Source: Ruminococcus sp.
GTDB taxonomy: Bacteria; Bacillota; Clostridia; Oscillospirales; Acutalibacteraceae
Direction of reading: 5' to 3'
Length of the DNA: 43,508 nt
Assembly (NCBI GenBank): GCA_017456845.1
Contig: JAFTIP010000026.1
Coordinates: 1-43,508 of the forward strand
Positions 1-10,808 of this stretch are shown piece after piece. Made by a program: the position numbers and the translations under genes. The notes under the pieces are model-generated. The model was not told where the DNA came from. It did no database searches and worked only from the letters and a program-made list of their open reading frames with translations. Each line of letters opens with the position of its first letter. Position 1 is the first letter of the stretch.

Positions 1-1115
<1,115 letters not shown>

Positions 1116-1157
1116 TTAAATTCACTCCTTAGTGTATTATGTAATATTTAAACTCAA

Positions 1158-1694
1158 TTATGAGTAAACAGACCTCTTCAAAATGCCAACATAAGGAAGA
1201 TTTCTGTAATTTTCCGCATAGTCAAGTCCGTAACCGATTACGAACTCATCAGGAATTTCGGCACCTACATAGTCCACGGGGATTTCTACCACGCGACGTT
1301 CGGGTTTGCTTAAAAGAGTGCATATCTTAACAGAGTTTACACCCTTTGCCTCAAAATACTTAAGAATAAAAGAAAGGGTATTGCCGCTGTCGATAATATC
1401 CTCAACAATGAGCACGTCCATACCTTCAACAGGCTGAGAAACGTCCTTAATAAGGTTAACTCTGCCGTTGCTCTCTGTACTTGAGCCATAGCTTGAAACA
1501 CAGATAAAATCTATCTTGCAGTCAACCTCAAGCTCTTTCATAAGGTCAGCCATAAACACAACGCTTCCCTTTAAAAGTCCTACAAGCAAAAGATTTTTAC
1601 CTTTATAATCTTCGCTGATTTGCGCCGCAATGTTCTTAACCATAATTTTAAGCTCTTCTTCGCTTATAAGAACTCTTTCGCAATCCTTATGCAT
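1158..1694 (-). CDS. hpt: Hypoxanthine phosphoribosyltransferase
   Basis: Cytosolic purine salvage enzyme that converts hypoxanthine or guanine plus PRPP to IMP or GMP. The 178-residue protein starts MHKDCERV and carries the PRPP-binding signature VLIVEDIIDSGNTL in mid-protein, plus the C-terminal DYAENYRNLPYVGILK typical of bacterial Hpt. I chose the ATG at 1694 because AAGGAG sits about 7 bases upstream inside the end of tilS; an upstream in-frame ATG at 1718 would add 8 basic residues and overlap tilS further. The gene overlaps the tilS stop by 8 bases, which suggests translational coupling. The tilS-hpt-ftsH order is conserved in Firmicutes. Confidence 0.96.
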   Translation of the reverse strand: MHKDCERVLISEEELKIMVKNIAAQISEDYKGKNLLLVGLLKGSVVFMADLMKELEVDCKIDFICVSSYGSSTESNGRVNLIKDVSQPVEGMDVLIVEDIIDSGNTLSFILKYFEAKGVNSVKICTLLSKPERRVVEIPVDYVGAEIPDEFVIGYGLDYAENYRNLPYVGILKRSVYS

Positions 1695-3024
1695 AACCCT
1701 TCTCCTTTTCTGTTTCAATCAGAATTCCTTTACCCTTTTGATACATACCGTCAGCAGAAACTCCAATGCACTCTGCCCAGAGGATTTTACCCTTAGACTC
1801 TATCAAAAGCGACTTTTCGCGTTGCTCCGAGGGGATTTTAAGCTCATTCTGCAACTTTCTCAAATCTTTGGTAACAGCTCGCTTTAAAAGTGCAAATCTG
1901 TCGCCGCCTTTTCGGGTGCGAAATAAAGCACCAGAACTAATTTTATCACAGCCTATAACATTTAGTGATAACTTTTTGTTAATAATTTCCTCTTCCGATA
2001 ATTCTTTTACAGAATATACCTTGCCGTTATAGGAAAAACTTTTGTTTATTTCAAACGGGAATTCTCCCTTATCCGTGTAATTTTCCTTAGTAATTCTCAA
2101 TATTCCCTGCTTAATAACCGCGGTATAACCGCAGGCTAAAGGAATAGCACCGCCGCTTTTGAGAGATGCCTTAATAAGCTCAATATGCTTATGCTCAAAA
2201 CCTGCTCCTGCATTTTCCAGAATAAGCTTAATTGAATAGCTCAAAAGTGCAGGATGTGCCTCTGATAAAATCTTAGCGTCAAAGCCAAAGGTCTGAGCAG
2301 CACTTTGAATAAGCTTCTGAGCTTCCTCTTTAATAAAAGACTCTGCCTCATTAAGGCTTTGCCTCAGCCTAAAAAAGTTCTGCTCGGCACCGCTGTTAAC
2401 CTCTTTTAAAACAGGAACAATCTTATGCCTGATTCTGTTTCGGTTGCAGATATCTGCGTCCGCGTTGGTACTGTCGTTAACATAGGAAAGTGAATTTTCC
2501 AACACGTAGGCTTCTACCTCTTCCCGAGTTACATCTAAAAGAGGGCGAATAATTCTGCCCCGCTTGTAAGGAATTGAAGAAAGCCCCGAAAAAGACGCTC
2601 CCCTTGCCATATTGAAAAGAGCTGTTTCCAGAGAATCGCTTAATGTGTGAGCCGTAGCCACAACTGCGTCGTACTTTTCTGAAAGCTCTTCGAAAAATTC
2701 GTATCTGACCCTTCTGCCCACAGTTTCGAAGCTCTCTGAGGTTTCTGTGCAAAGAGCATTTACATCAACACTCCTTAAGAAAAGCTCAACGTTGTTTTCA
2801 TCGCAAAGTTTCTTAACAAAATCTTCATCACGCTGAGACTCCTGCCCTCTTAGATTATGATTGACGTGGGCAGCGTAAACCTTGATATTAAGCTTATCCT
2901 TTAGATAAAGGAGCACAAAAAGCAAGGCTACAGAATCCGCACCGCCCGATAGGGCAACAATTACATTGCCGCCTTTTTCTATCATATTATGAGCATTCAG
3001 GGTATTTAAAACCTTATGCTTCAC
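1687..3024 (-). CDS. tilS: tRNA(Ile)-lysidine synthetase TilS
   Basis: Uses ATP to attach lysine to C34 of the CAU-anticodon tRNA-Ile so that it reads AUA codons. The N-type ATP pyrophosphatase P-loop SGGADS lies at residues 26-31 of the 445-residue product, followed by the RxRYEFFEEL and AHTLSDSLET segments of the catalytic domain. The C-terminal part has the GGDRF motif of the TilS C-terminal domain. The chosen start is the GTG at 3024, preceded by GGAG at a 7-base spacing and overlapping the dnaB stop by 11 bases. The longer in-frame extension to 3138 lies inside dnaB and looks non-coding. Essential in most bacteria. Confidence 0.94.
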   Translation of the reverse strand: MKHKVLNTLNAHNMIEKGGNVIVALSGGADSVALLFVLLYLKDKLNIKVYAAHVNHNLRGQESQRDEDFVKKLCDENNVELFLRSVDVNALCTETSESFETVGRRVRYEFFEELSEKYDAVVATAHTLSDSLETALFNMARGASFSGLSSIPYKRGRIIRPLLDVTREEVEAYVLENSLSYVNDSTNADADICNRNRIRHKIVPVLKEVNSGAEQNFFRLRQSLNEAESFIKEEAQKLIQSAAQTFGFDAKILSEAHPALLSYSIKLILENAGAGFEHKHIELIKASLKSGGAIPLACGYTAVIKQGILRITKENYTDKGEFPFEINKSFSYNGKVYSVKELSEEEIINKKLSLNVIGCDKISSGALFRTRKGGDRFALLKRAVTKDLRKLQNELKIPSEQREKSLLIESKGKILWAECIGVSADGMYQKGKGILIETEKEKGYA

Positions 3025-4390
3025 GGCCAAGCTCCGGGGATGTAAACCGCATAAACTCGCCCTGCCAATGAAGCTTAACCGTTCCTGTTTCACCATGACG
3101 GTTTTTGGCAATAAGGCACTCGGCAGAGTTCTGGTCAACCTCAGAAGTATCGCCGCCGATAACTTTGTTTTTGTCGTAGTAGGCTTCTCTGTAAAGGAAA
3201 AGAATAATATCAGCGTCCTGCTCGATAGAACCCGAATCTCTCAAATCGGAAATCTGAGGGCGGTGGTCCTCTGCTCGTTTTTCACTGGCTCGGGAAAGCT
3301 GTGAAAGACAGATAACGGGAACGCTTAATTCCTTTGCAAGCACCTTAAGGTTTCGTGTAATTTCAGAAATTTCCTGAACTCGGTTATCGGTGTGTCTGCC
3401 TGTTGTCATAAGCTGAAGGTAGTCGATAACCACCAAATCTATATTTTTAAGGCGTCTCAGCTTTGCCTTCATAGCAGGCACGCTGATGCCGGGAGTATCG
3501 TCAAGATACATATCGCACTTTGAAAGCACGTCACCTGCAGAAATAATCCTCTGCCACTCTTCGTCGCTTAGCTTACCAGTTCTAAGCTTTGTACCACCGA
3601 CCAGAGCTTCAGCCGAAAGAAGTCGGCTCACAAGCTGGTCCTTGGTCATTTCCAACGAGAAAAAGGCAACCGTCTTTTTAGATTTCAAGGCAACATTTCG
3701 TGCAATATTAAGCGCAAACGAGGTTTTACCCATACCGGGACGGGCGGCAAGAATAATAAGGTCGCTTCTGTTGAGGCCTGTGGTAATACGGTCAATTTCG
3801 CCAATACCCGAAGCCATAGGCTTTAAGGCATCATCATCCTTATTAAGAGCATCCAACCTGTCAAAGGTTTTTATAATAACTGATTCGATTCTCTCTAAAC
3901 CCTGAATACTTTTGCCCTGACGGATGTCATAAATCATCTGTTCAGCAGCATCCACCAGAAGTGCAGGGTCGTGCTGACCTGAGGTTACGTCCTCAATAAT
4001 TCGCTTACCTGTATTCATAAGCTGACGTCCTTCGAACTTACTTCGAACAAGGTCAGCATATACCTCTACATTAGATATAGAGGGGCAGTTTTCCACAAGA
4101 GCAGCCATATAGGTTTTGCCCTCTGTAGGGTCAAAGTTACGCTCGTGCTTAAGCTCCTCGTAAAGAGTAACAAAATCAATAGAGCGGCCCTGAGTATACA
4201 TAGAAAGCATAGTTGAATAAATAAGCCTATGCATAGACATATGGAAGTACTCAGGCCTTGGCAAAATTTCCGTAACTCTGCCAAAGCAGTCGGGTTCGTA
4301 GATTATTGCACCCAACACCGCCTGCTCTGCTTCGGGACTGTAAGGAATATTCAAGCCGTCAAATTCGGTTTTGACAATATTATTTGCCAT
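3014..4390 (-). CDS. dnaB: Replicative DNA helicase DnaB (DnaC in Bacillus naming)
   Basis: Hexameric 5'-3' helicase that unwinds DNA at the replication fork and binds primase. The 458-residue length is normal. The N-terminal DnaB domain begins IPYSPEAEQAVLGAII. The RecA-like domain has Walker A ARPGMGKTS (about residues 216-224), Walker B LVVIDYLQLM and the DLRDSGSIEQDAD motif. It starts at ATG 4390 with AAAGGA upstream. It lies 24 bases downstream of rplI and overlaps tilS, so it sits in the middle of a co-directional run. Confidence 0.97.
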   Translation of the reverse strand: MANNIVKTEFDGLNIPYSPEAEQAVLGAIIYEPDCFGRVTEILPRPEYFHMSMHRLIYSTMLSMYTQGRSIDFVTLYEELKHERNFDPTEGKTYMAALVENCPSISNVEVYADLVRSKFEGRQLMNTGKRIIEDVTSGQHDPALLVDAAEQMIYDIRQGKSIQGLERIESVIIKTFDRLDALNKDDDALKPMASGIGEIDRITTGLNRSDLIILAARPGMGKTSFALNIARNVALKSKKTVAFFSLEMTKDQLVSRLLSAEALVGGTKLRTGKLSDEEWQRIISAGDVLSKCDMYLDDTPGISVPAMKAKLRRLKNIDLVVIDYLQLMTTGRHTDNRVQEISEITRNLKVLAKELSVPVICLSQLSRASEKRAEDHRPQISDLRDSGSIEQDADIILFLYREAYYDKNKVIGGDTSEVDQNSAECLIAKNRHGETGTVKLHWQGEFMRFTSPELGREA

Positions 4391-4414
4391 TTTAATGCGT
4401 CCTTTTACTTTAAA

Positions 4415-4858
4415 TTAGAGAGCTTCAACCTCAACGGTAAGAGATGCAGAAATACCTGTGTAAAGCTTGATTTCTGCCTTGAATGTGCCGATAGTTTTGA
4501 TATCGCTCATAGAAATTTTACGTTTATCAATATCAAGAGCAAGCTTATTCTTAATCTCGGCACTTACTTCCTTGGATGTAATGCTGCCGAAGAGCTTACT
4601 GCCCTGGCCTGCCTTAGCTTTAATCAGAAGTGTCTGACCGTCAAGCTTTGCCTTAGCGGCATTTGCAGCGGCAATATCCTGCTCTGTTTTGTATTTTTTT
4701 GAGTTCTCGGCATTTTTGAACTCATTCATAACCTGATTGTTAACTTCCTTTGCAAGGCCCTTGGGAATAAGGAAATTTCTTGCATAACCGTCGGAAGCAT
4801 TAACCATTTCGCCTTTTTTGCCTAAGGACTTAACGTCCTGTAATAAAACTAATTTCAT
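4415..4858 (-). CDS. rplI: Large-subunit ribosomal protein L9
   Basis: Binds 23S rRNA and helps maintain reading frame. The 147-residue protein starts [19 protein letters not shown], and the L9 N-domain signature with [13 protein letters not shown] lies at about residues 24-36. A charged connecting helix and the C-terminal domain follow. AGGAGG stands 8 bases before the ATG. It lies between gdpP and dnaB, the usual Firmicutes order. Confidence 0.98.
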   Translation of the reverse strand: MKLVLLQDVKSLGKKGEMVNASDGYARNFLIPKGLAKEVNNQVMNEFKNAENSKKYKTEQDIAAANAAKAKLDGQTLLIKAKAGQGSKLFGSITSKEVSAEIKNKLALDIDKRKISMSDIKTIGTFKAEIKLYTGISASLTVEVEAL

Positions 4859-4873
4859 ATATATAACCTCCTG

Positions 4874-6805
4874 TTATTCGTCAATAGCTTCTATAAGCTT
4901 GTTAACAGCTACCTCAAAGGAGCTTTCTTTAAGCTGAGCCGCCGCCATTGTGTGGTGGCCGCCGCCGCCCATTTTTTCCATAACAACCTGAACGTTTCGT
5001 TTGCCGAAGCTTCGGGCTGAAACATTGATTGTGCCTTCATTTGTGCGGTACATAACAAAGGAAGCTTTAACACCCTTAATAAGCAGCAACTCGTCTGCCG
5101 CCTTTGCGGCTAAGAGCCTTACGTCGCTTACCTCATTTTGCACCAGAACAATGGCACATTCTTTGTATATTTTAGCACTTGAAATAAGCTGATATTTATT
5201 TATGTAGTTATCAATAGAATCAGCAAAATGCTGACGGATAGCCACGGTATCGGCACCTTTTTTGCGAAGGTATGCCGCGGTTTCAAAGGCGGCAGAGCCT
5301 GCGTTAATAACAAAATTCTTGGTATCAAGAATAATGCCTGAAAGAAGTGCCTCCGCCTCAGGCTTGCCTAAGGGGTCTCCCTCGAAATTATCAATAATAC
5401 TTGTGCAAAGCTCAGAAGCTGAGGATGCACCTGACTCGTTTAAGAATACCACCGCATTCTGGATATGGTCAACCTGACGGCGGTGATGGTCGATTACTAT
5501 GCAAGAGCCGCACTGCTCAAAAAGCCGCTTATCCTCAAGCATATTCACCGTCTGGGTATCAACAATAATAAGCAGGGTTTTAGCTGTAACCTGAGTAAGT
5601 GCCTGCTCGGGGCTTACAAAAATGCCCTCGCCTCTGTCTGCCTTATACTTATCAATAAGAGATTTTGCCATAGACGTTTCATAATTTACGGCAATGCAGG
5701 CTTTTTTACCTAAAGAGCGTGTTACTGCCCTGTACATACCAATGGAAGCTCCTATTGAGTCAAGGTCTGAAAACTTATGGCCTGTGATGATAACCTTGTC
5801 GCACTCTGCCACCGCATTTGCCACAGAGTCAGCAATCATTCGGGTTCGCACCTTGGTCTGCTTTTCAACACCTACTGACTTGCCACCGTAAAAGTCAAAG
5901 TCCTTGCCTGTGGCAATTGCCACCTGATCTCCGCCTCTGCCCAGAGCCATATCAAGGGCACGCTTTGCGGAGTTCTGGCTTTTTCTCAGGTTATTTTCGC
6001 CTCTGCCCACACCAATGGATACCGTAGCTTCTACGTCGCCCATTTTTATTTCGTGGATTTTATCAATAATATCAAATTTTTTCTCGATTATCTTTTTAAG
6101 CTCACGCTCTTCAAAGATAATCATATAACGGTTTCCTGCAAGCTTGCGGTAAAGGGCATTGGAGTCCGCCGCCCATTTCTGCAAGGTATCCTCAACTTGA
6201 AGAACGATATGGGCACTTTCCTCTTCGAACTCATCAGCAAAAACCTCGCGGTTATCAAAAACCACCATAGCTACTGACTGGCGGGTTGCCTTGTATTCTG
6301 CATCGACGTTTTTATAGTAGGTATCATCGAAAAGATAAAGAACCGTGCCTGTGCCTGCATCAGCACCAAAGGCAGTAAACATTTTGTTGCCGTGCTTAAC
6401 TGCTGTGCCTTCGCTCTTTACAATGTCTGCAATATCAGCCGAAAAGAACTTATAATCAATATGTACGCCCATAAGGTTATCCTCAGGGCAGATAAGCTTT
6501 TTGAAAGCCTTGTTATAAAACACCAGTTCATCATCCGTACTTAAAACTGCCACAGGAAAGTTAAGCCTGTCGGCAAAGGATGTGTCGGCATTGCGTACGC
6601 TTTTTACGGCATTCCTTAAAGAAAACTGAACGTACTTGGCAAACAAAAAGTAAAGAATTATTGCCGCAATTACTGCCACCAAAGCTACTGAGCCCTGAAT
6701 AAAAAACAGGGTTAAGTCATAAAAGGCGGCGGGGATTGCAAGAATCATCATTGCCACAGCAAACAGCACCAAGTAGGGCACTGTGTGCGAAAATTTATTT
6801 TTCAT
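4874..6805 (-). CDS. gdpP: Cyclic-di-AMP phosphodiesterase GdpP (PAS, degenerate GGDEF, DHH/DHHA1)
   Basis: Membrane phosphodiesterase that hydrolyses c-di-AMP to pApA and so sets osmolyte and cell-wall homeostasis. The 643-residue length fits the family. Two transmembrane helices lie at about residues 8-28 and 32-55, followed by a PAS-like segment and a degenerate GGDEF domain (VSIGVGRGENN). The DHH domain has SDLDSIGAS (about 344-352) and the metal-binding IDHHRR (about 438-443). The DHHA1 domain ends with GGGGHHTMAA (about 612-621). The start has GAGG about 11 bases upstream. It is followed after 15 bases by rplI and preceded by rnjA. The DHH metal ligands are intact. Confidence 0.95.
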   Translation of the reverse strand: MKNKFSHTVPYLVLFAVAMMILAIPAAFYDLTLFFIQGSVALVAVIAAIILYFLFAKYVQFSLRNAVKSVRNADTSFADRLNFPVAVLSTDDELVFYNKAFKKLICPEDNLMGVHIDYKFFSADIADIVKSEGTAVKHGNKMFTAFGADAGTGTVLYLFDDTYYKNVDAEYKATRQSVAMVVFDNREVFADEFEEESAHIVLQVEDTLQKWAADSNALYRKLAGNRYMIIFEERELKKIIEKKFDIIDKIHEIKMGDVEATVSIGVGRGENNLRKSQNSAKRALDMALGRGGDQVAIATGKDFDFYGGKSVGVEKQTKVRTRMIADSVANAVAECDKVIITGHKFSDLDSIGASIGMYRAVTRSLGKKACIAVNYETSMAKSLIDKYKADRGEGIFVSPEQALTQVTAKTLLIIVDTQTVNMLEDKRLFEQCGSCIVIDHHRRQVDHIQNAVVFLNESGASSASELCTSIIDNFEGDPLGKPEAEALLSGIILDTKNFVINAGSAAFETAAYLRKKGADTVAIRQHFADSIDNYINKYQLISSAKIYKECAIVLVQNEVSDVRLLAAKAADELLLIKGVKASFVMYRTNEGTINVSARSFGKRNVQVVMEKMGGGGHHTMAAAQLKESSFEVAVNKLIEAIDE

Positions 6806-6832
6806 AACCTTTTCCTCAAATCTACGGGAGGC

Positions 6833-8821
6833 TTAAACCTCCATCAATATAGGCAGAATCATAGGATATCTGCCTGTTTTCTGGCTGATAAGCTGAGATA
6901 CGCCGTCCTTCACCTTGTTCTTAATGGTTCCCCATTCCTGAATTCTTCTGTCGGCGCAATCCTCCAAAATTGCAAGGCTTAATTTTCTTACCTCGTCAAG
7001 AAGACTTTCGCTTTCCTTAACGTACACAAAACCTCTGGAAACAACATCAGGACCGCTTACAACGTGACCGTCGTAAACGTCAAGGGATGCAACAATAGTA
7101 ATAAGACCATCCTGCCCCAGATGCTTTCTGTCGCGAAGCACAATGCTTCCTACGTCGCCAACGCCTAAACCGTCAACAAAAATCTGTCCAGCAGGAACAT
7201 TCTGAGCTTCTTTCATAAACTTTTCGTGAAGCTCAACGCACTTGCCGTTGTCGCCGATGTAAACATTTTCCTTAGGCATACCCATTGCCACAGCAATATC
7301 CTTATGCTTTCTTAAATGCTTCTGCTCACCATGAACGGGGATAAAATACTTTGGCTTTGTAAGGGACTGAATAATCTTCAGCTCCTCCTGACAAGCGTGA
7401 CCTGATACGTGAACCTCATACATTGACTCGTAAATAACCTTACAGCCTCTTTTAAGAAGCTCGTCAACAAGATTGCCTACGGTACGCTCATTGCCGGGGA
7501 TGGGATTTGCAGAAATAATGATAAAGTCGCCCTCGCCTACACTTACCTTGCGGTGGTCAGAATATGCCATTCGGCTTAAAGCCGACATAGGCTCGCCCTG
7601 ACTGCCTGTAGTAATAAGAACAATCTCGCCCTGAGTATAGCGGTTGAGCATATCAATATTGATTAAAACACCCTCAGGAATATTCAGATAGCCAAGCTCA
7701 GAGGCAACGCTCATATAGTTAAGCATACTCCTGCCCGAGAAAGCTACCTTTCTGCCGTATTTAACAGCACAGTTGATAATCTGCTGAACACGGCTTACGT
7801 TTGACGCAAAGGTTGCAATGATAATACGCTTGCCCTCTGCCTCTTTGAAAAGGCTGTCAAAACTTGCAGAAACAGTAGTTTCAGAGGGAGTATTGCCTGC
7901 TCTGGATGCGTTTGTGCTGTCTGCCATAAGGCATAAAACGCCTTCGTCGCCAAGTCTTGCAAAGGTATTTAAATCTATAGGCTTACCCTCGGTGGGGGTA
8001 TAATCCACCTTAAAGTCGCCTGTATGCACAATTATACCTGCAGGTGTTCTTAAAGCAACTGCAAGAGAATCGGGAATTGAATGGTTAACGTGGATAAACT
8101 CGATTTCAAAACATCCCAGTTTAACTCTGCTGCCTGCCTTAACCTCTCTTAAATCGGGATTTTTGGAGAGGGAATGCTCACGGAGCTTATTTCCGATAAG
8201 ACCCACTGACAAGGGCGAAGAATAAATAGGTGCACTGATTTTTGAGAGAAGATAAGGCAAACCGCCTATATGGTCTTCGTGGGCGTGGGTAATAATAATA
8301 CCCCTGATTTTATCCTTGTTCTGCTCAACATAGGTGAAGTCGGGGATTACAAGGTCAACGCCCAGCATATCACCGTCAGGGAATGCCATACCGCAATCCA
8401 CCAGCACCATATCGCCCTCACACTCAAAAAGGGTCATATTCTTGCCAATCTCGTTAAGACCGCCTAAAAACGCAACCTTTACGGAAGGCTTTGTTTTCTC
8501 AATAAATTCATCAGTAAACTTCTTTTTGCCGTTTGCATTCTGCTTAACGCTCTTTTTATATGCAGGCATTTTCTTCTGAGGAGCCTTTTTTCCATTCATA
8601 CTGTAACCGAGAAAATCACTGCCGTCAGTGCTTAAAAACTCATCCTCAGGCTTTAAATTAAAAGCAAGTTCAACCTTTGGCTCAAACTTTGGCTTATATG
8701 CCTTATAGGGAGGCTTTTTACCCTTTTTGTTGAGAGCCTGACTCTGCTTTTTGCCGCTTTTTGCATTTTGCTGAGGCTTTTTCTTCTGCTTTAATGCCGA
8801 TTCATTTTTGTTATTGCTCAC
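6833..8821 (-). CDS. rnjA: Ribonuclease J with long basic N-terminal extension
   Basis: Metallo-beta-lactamase/beta-CASP nuclease with 5'-3' exo- and endonuclease activity in mRNA decay and rRNA maturation. The zinc motif HAHEDH is at residues 179-184 and the beta-CASP and C-terminal regions follow (HTGDF, STNASR, PIPGNE, HVSGHA, FIPVHGE). The protein has 662 residues, about 100 more than usual. The excess is a Lys/Gln/Asn-rich, low-complexity N-terminus (residues 1 to about 105) ahead of the core, which begins VKVAFLGGLNEIGKN. The start is GTG at 8821, with GGAGG 7 bases upstream. A promoter lies at 8940-8968. Paralogues rnjA and rnjB cannot be separated by sequence alone. Confidence 0.93.
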   Translation of the reverse strand: MSNNKNESALKQKKKPQQNAKSGKKQSQALNKKGKKPPYKAYKPKFEPKVELAFNLKPEDEFLSTDGSDFLGYSMNGKKAPQKKMPAYKKSVKQNANGKKKFTDEFIEKTKPSVKVAFLGGLNEIGKNMTLFECEGDMVLVDCGMAFPDGDMLGVDLVIPDFTYVEQNKDKIRGIIITHAHEDHIGGLPYLLSKISAPIYSSPLSVGLIGNKLREHSLSKNPDLREVKAGSRVKLGCFEIEFIHVNHSIPDSLAVALRTPAGIIVHTGDFKVDYTPTEGKPIDLNTFARLGDEGVLCLMADSTNASRAGNTPSETTVSASFDSLFKEAEGKRIIIATFASNVSRVQQIINCAVKYGRKVAFSGRSMLNYMSVASELGYLNIPEGVLINIDMLNRYTQGEIVLITTGSQGEPMSALSRMAYSDHRKVSVGEGDFIIISANPIPGNERTVGNLVDELLKRGCKVIYESMYEVHVSGHACQEELKIIQSLTKPKYFIPVHGEQKHLRKHKDIAVAMGMPKENVYIGDNGKCVELHEKFMKEAQNVPAGQIFVDGLGVGDVGSIVLRDRKHLGQDGLITIVASLDVYDGHVVSGPDVVSRGFVYVKESESLLDEVRKLSLAILEDCADRRIQEWGTIKNKVKDGVSQLISQKTGRYPMILPILMEV

Positions 8822-8939
8822 AATTTTCCTCCATTTTCTTTAAAAATCAGATACATAATAATTATGTAAATATATAAGTTGCCTTGCTCGCCGCAGCCGA
8901 AATCAAGACATAATTTCCGAACATAAATATACATCATAT

Positions 8940-8968
8940 ATTCTACCCTTTTATTAAGTTTATGTCAA
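8940..8968 (-). promoter_or_regulatory. Sigma-A type promoter for the rnjA operon
   Basis: On the minus strand TTGACA (8968-8963), a 17-base spacer and TAGAAT (8945-8940) form a near-consensus vegetative promoter. Transcription would start near 8933, leaving a leader of about 110 bases before the GTG of rnjA. The leader contains GC-richer sequence around 8880-8900, but I found no convincing hairpin. The 335-base gap 8822-9156 holds this promoter and that of rnhA and is otherwise AT-rich. Confidence 0.8.
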
Positions 8969-9094
8969 GCGAACATTGGATATTTCTACTATTGACCCAA
9001 GCTTAAATTTTATACATTTAATATAAAAATCAGCCCAAAGTTAGCTTTTGCTAACCAAATACATACAATTAGTTAAAAATTAAACAAATAAATG

Positions 9095-9122
9095 TTGCAA
9101 ATAAGCATTTTGGTGTTATAAT
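9095..9122 (+). promoter_or_regulatory. Promoter for rnhA-nifS-nifU
   Basis: TTGCAA (9095-9100), a 16-base spacer and TATAAT (9117-9122) lie 34 bases before the TTG start of rnhA. The same TTGCAA-16-TATAAT arrangement is found upstream of nrdR. AAGGAGG follows at 9142-9148. Confidence 0.7.
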
Positions 9123-9156
9123 ATAGGTTGGTATAATTTTGAAGGAGGTGTGAGAC

Positions 9157-9591
9157 TTGAAAAAGGTTGACATTTACACCGACGGTGCATGCTCAGGAAA
9201 TCCCGGTCCGGGAGGCTGGGGTGCAATACTTTGCTACAATGGTGCGGAAAAAGAAATTTCAGGCGGCGAGCCTCACACAACCAACAACCGTATGGAGCTT
9301 CTGGCTGTAATAAGTGCTTTGGAAAAGCTTAAAGAGCCCTGTGAGGTTACCCTTTACAGCGACAGTCAGTATGTATGCAACGCTTTAGAGCGTGGCTGGG
9401 CAAAAAAATGGCGTGCAAACGGTTGGATGCGTACCAAAAAAGACAAAGCCCTAAACCCCGATTTATGGGAAAGACTATTGAATCTTTGTGACGTTCACAA
9501 GGTAAGTGTAGTCTGGGTAAAGGGTCACAATAATCACCCGATGAACGAAAGATGCGACAGACTGGCAGTAGCCGCTTCGCAGAATCAATAA
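9157..9591 (+). CDS. rnhA: Ribonuclease HI
   Basis: Cleaves the RNA strand of RNA:DNA hybrids. The 144-residue protein has the RNase HI opening [20 protein letters not shown] and catalytic residues D9, E47 (NNRMEL), D69 (YSDSQY) and D134, as well as the KGH ([14 protein letters not shown]) loop. The start codon is TTG, chosen because AAGGAGG ends 8 bases upstream and the family sequence begins exactly there. It is first in a three-gene run with nifS and nifU. Confidence 0.96.
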   Translation: MKKVDIYTDGACSGNPGPGGWGAILCYNGAEKEISGGEPHTTNNRMELLAVISALEKLKEPCEVTLYSDSQYVCNALERGWAKKWRANGWMRTKKDKALNPDLWERLLNLCDVHKVSVVWVKGHNNHPMNERCDRLAVAASQNQ

Positions 9592-9611
9592 AAGGAGATA
9601 TAGATATATAT

Positions 9612-10793
9612 ATGAGAAAGGTATATGCCGACAATGCCGCTACAACGGCTTTGTCAGAAAAAGTTTTAAATAAAATGATGCCCTACCTCACCACGGTTTA
9701 CGGCAACCCCTCAAGCCTTTATATGATTGGCTCTGAGGCAAAGGACGCCGTAGAAGAGGCAAGAGAAACTGTGGCTAACTTAATCGGTGCAGAGCACCCC
9801 GCTGAGATTTACTTTACATCAGGCGGCTCTGAGAGCGACAACTGGGCTATTAAGGGCGTTGCAACTGCCCTTATGAAGAAAGGCAAAAAGCACATTATCA
9901 CATCCAAGTTTGAGCATCACGCTGTGCTTCATACATGCAAAGCTCTTGAAAAGCAGGGTTTTGAGGTAACTTACCTTGATGTTTACGAAAACGGCATTGT
10001 TAAACCCGAAGACGTAAAGAACGCTTTAAGAGACGACACAGCTTTGGTTACAATTATGTACGCCAACAACGAAATCGGCACAATCCAGCCTATTGCTGAA
10101 ATCGGCAAAATCTGCCGAGAGGCAAAGGTACTTTTCCACACCGATGCAGTTCAGGCTATGGGCAATATTCCCATTAATGTTGTAGAGGATAACATCGACC
10201 TTTTATCTCTTACAGCTCACAAGTTCCACGGTCCTAAGGGTTGCGGTGCTTTATATGTAAGACGAGGCGTTCGCCCCGATATTCTTATTGACGGCGGTGC
10301 TCAGGAAAAAGGCAGACGTGCAGGCACAGAAAACGTTGCAGGCATTGTTGGCCTTGCAGAGGCTCTTAAAATTGCAGTGGAAACCATGGAAGAGCGTAAA
10401 GAAAAGCTCACAAAAATGCGTAACCGCCTTATTGACGGCCTCTTAAAAATTGAACGTTCACGCTTAAATGGTGACAGAGAAAAACGTCTTCCCGGCAATA
10501 TGAATATGTGCTTTGAGGGCATTGAGGGCGAAAGCTTGCTCTTAAAGCTTGACCTTGCAGGAATCAGTGCTTCTTCAGGCTCTGCCTGCACTTCAGGAAG
10601 CCTTGACCCTAGCCATGTGCTTTTAAGCATTGGTCTTCCCCACGAAATTGCACACGGAAGTTTAAGAATTTCTTTCTCTGACAATAATACAGAGGAAGAT
10701 GTTGATTATATTTTAGAAACTGTTCCCGGTATTGTAGAATACCTGAGAAGTTTCTCTCCCCTTTGGGACAAAATCAAATCAGAAGAAAAGTAA
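9612..10793 (+). CDS. nifS: Cysteine desulfurase (NifS/IscS type)
   Basis: PLP enzyme that takes sulfur from cysteine for Fe-S cluster assembly. The 393-residue protein starts [12 protein letters not shown]. The Schiff-base lysine lies in [12 protein letters not shown] (K204) and the persulfide cysteine in SSGSACTSG (C326), the class I loop. The ATG at 9612 follows AAAGGAG at a rather long spacing of 14 bases; an in-frame upstream ATG inside rnhA is unlikely. It is directly followed by nifU, which makes up the ISC pair. It could equally be labelled iscS. Confidence 0.95.
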   Translation: MRKVYADNAATTALSEKVLNKMMPYLTTVYGNPSSLYMIGSEAKDAVEEARETVANLIGAEHPAEIYFTSGGSESDNWAIKGVATALMKKGKKHIITSKFEHHAVLHTCKALEKQGFEVTYLDVYENGIVKPEDVKNALRDDTALVTIMYANNEIGTIQPIAEIGKICREAKVLFHTDAVQAMGNIPINVVEDNIDLLSLTAHKFHGPKGCGALYVRRGVRPDILIDGGAQEKGRRAGTENVAGIVGLAEALKIAVETMEERKEKLTKMRNRLIDGLLKIERSRLNGDREKRLPGNMNMCFEGIEGESLLLKLDLAGISASSGSACTSGSLDPSHVLLSIGLPHEIAHGSLRISFSDNNTEEDVDYILETVPGIVEYLRSFSPLWDKIKSEEK

Positions 10794-10808
10794 TGGAGGT
10801 TTTTATAC

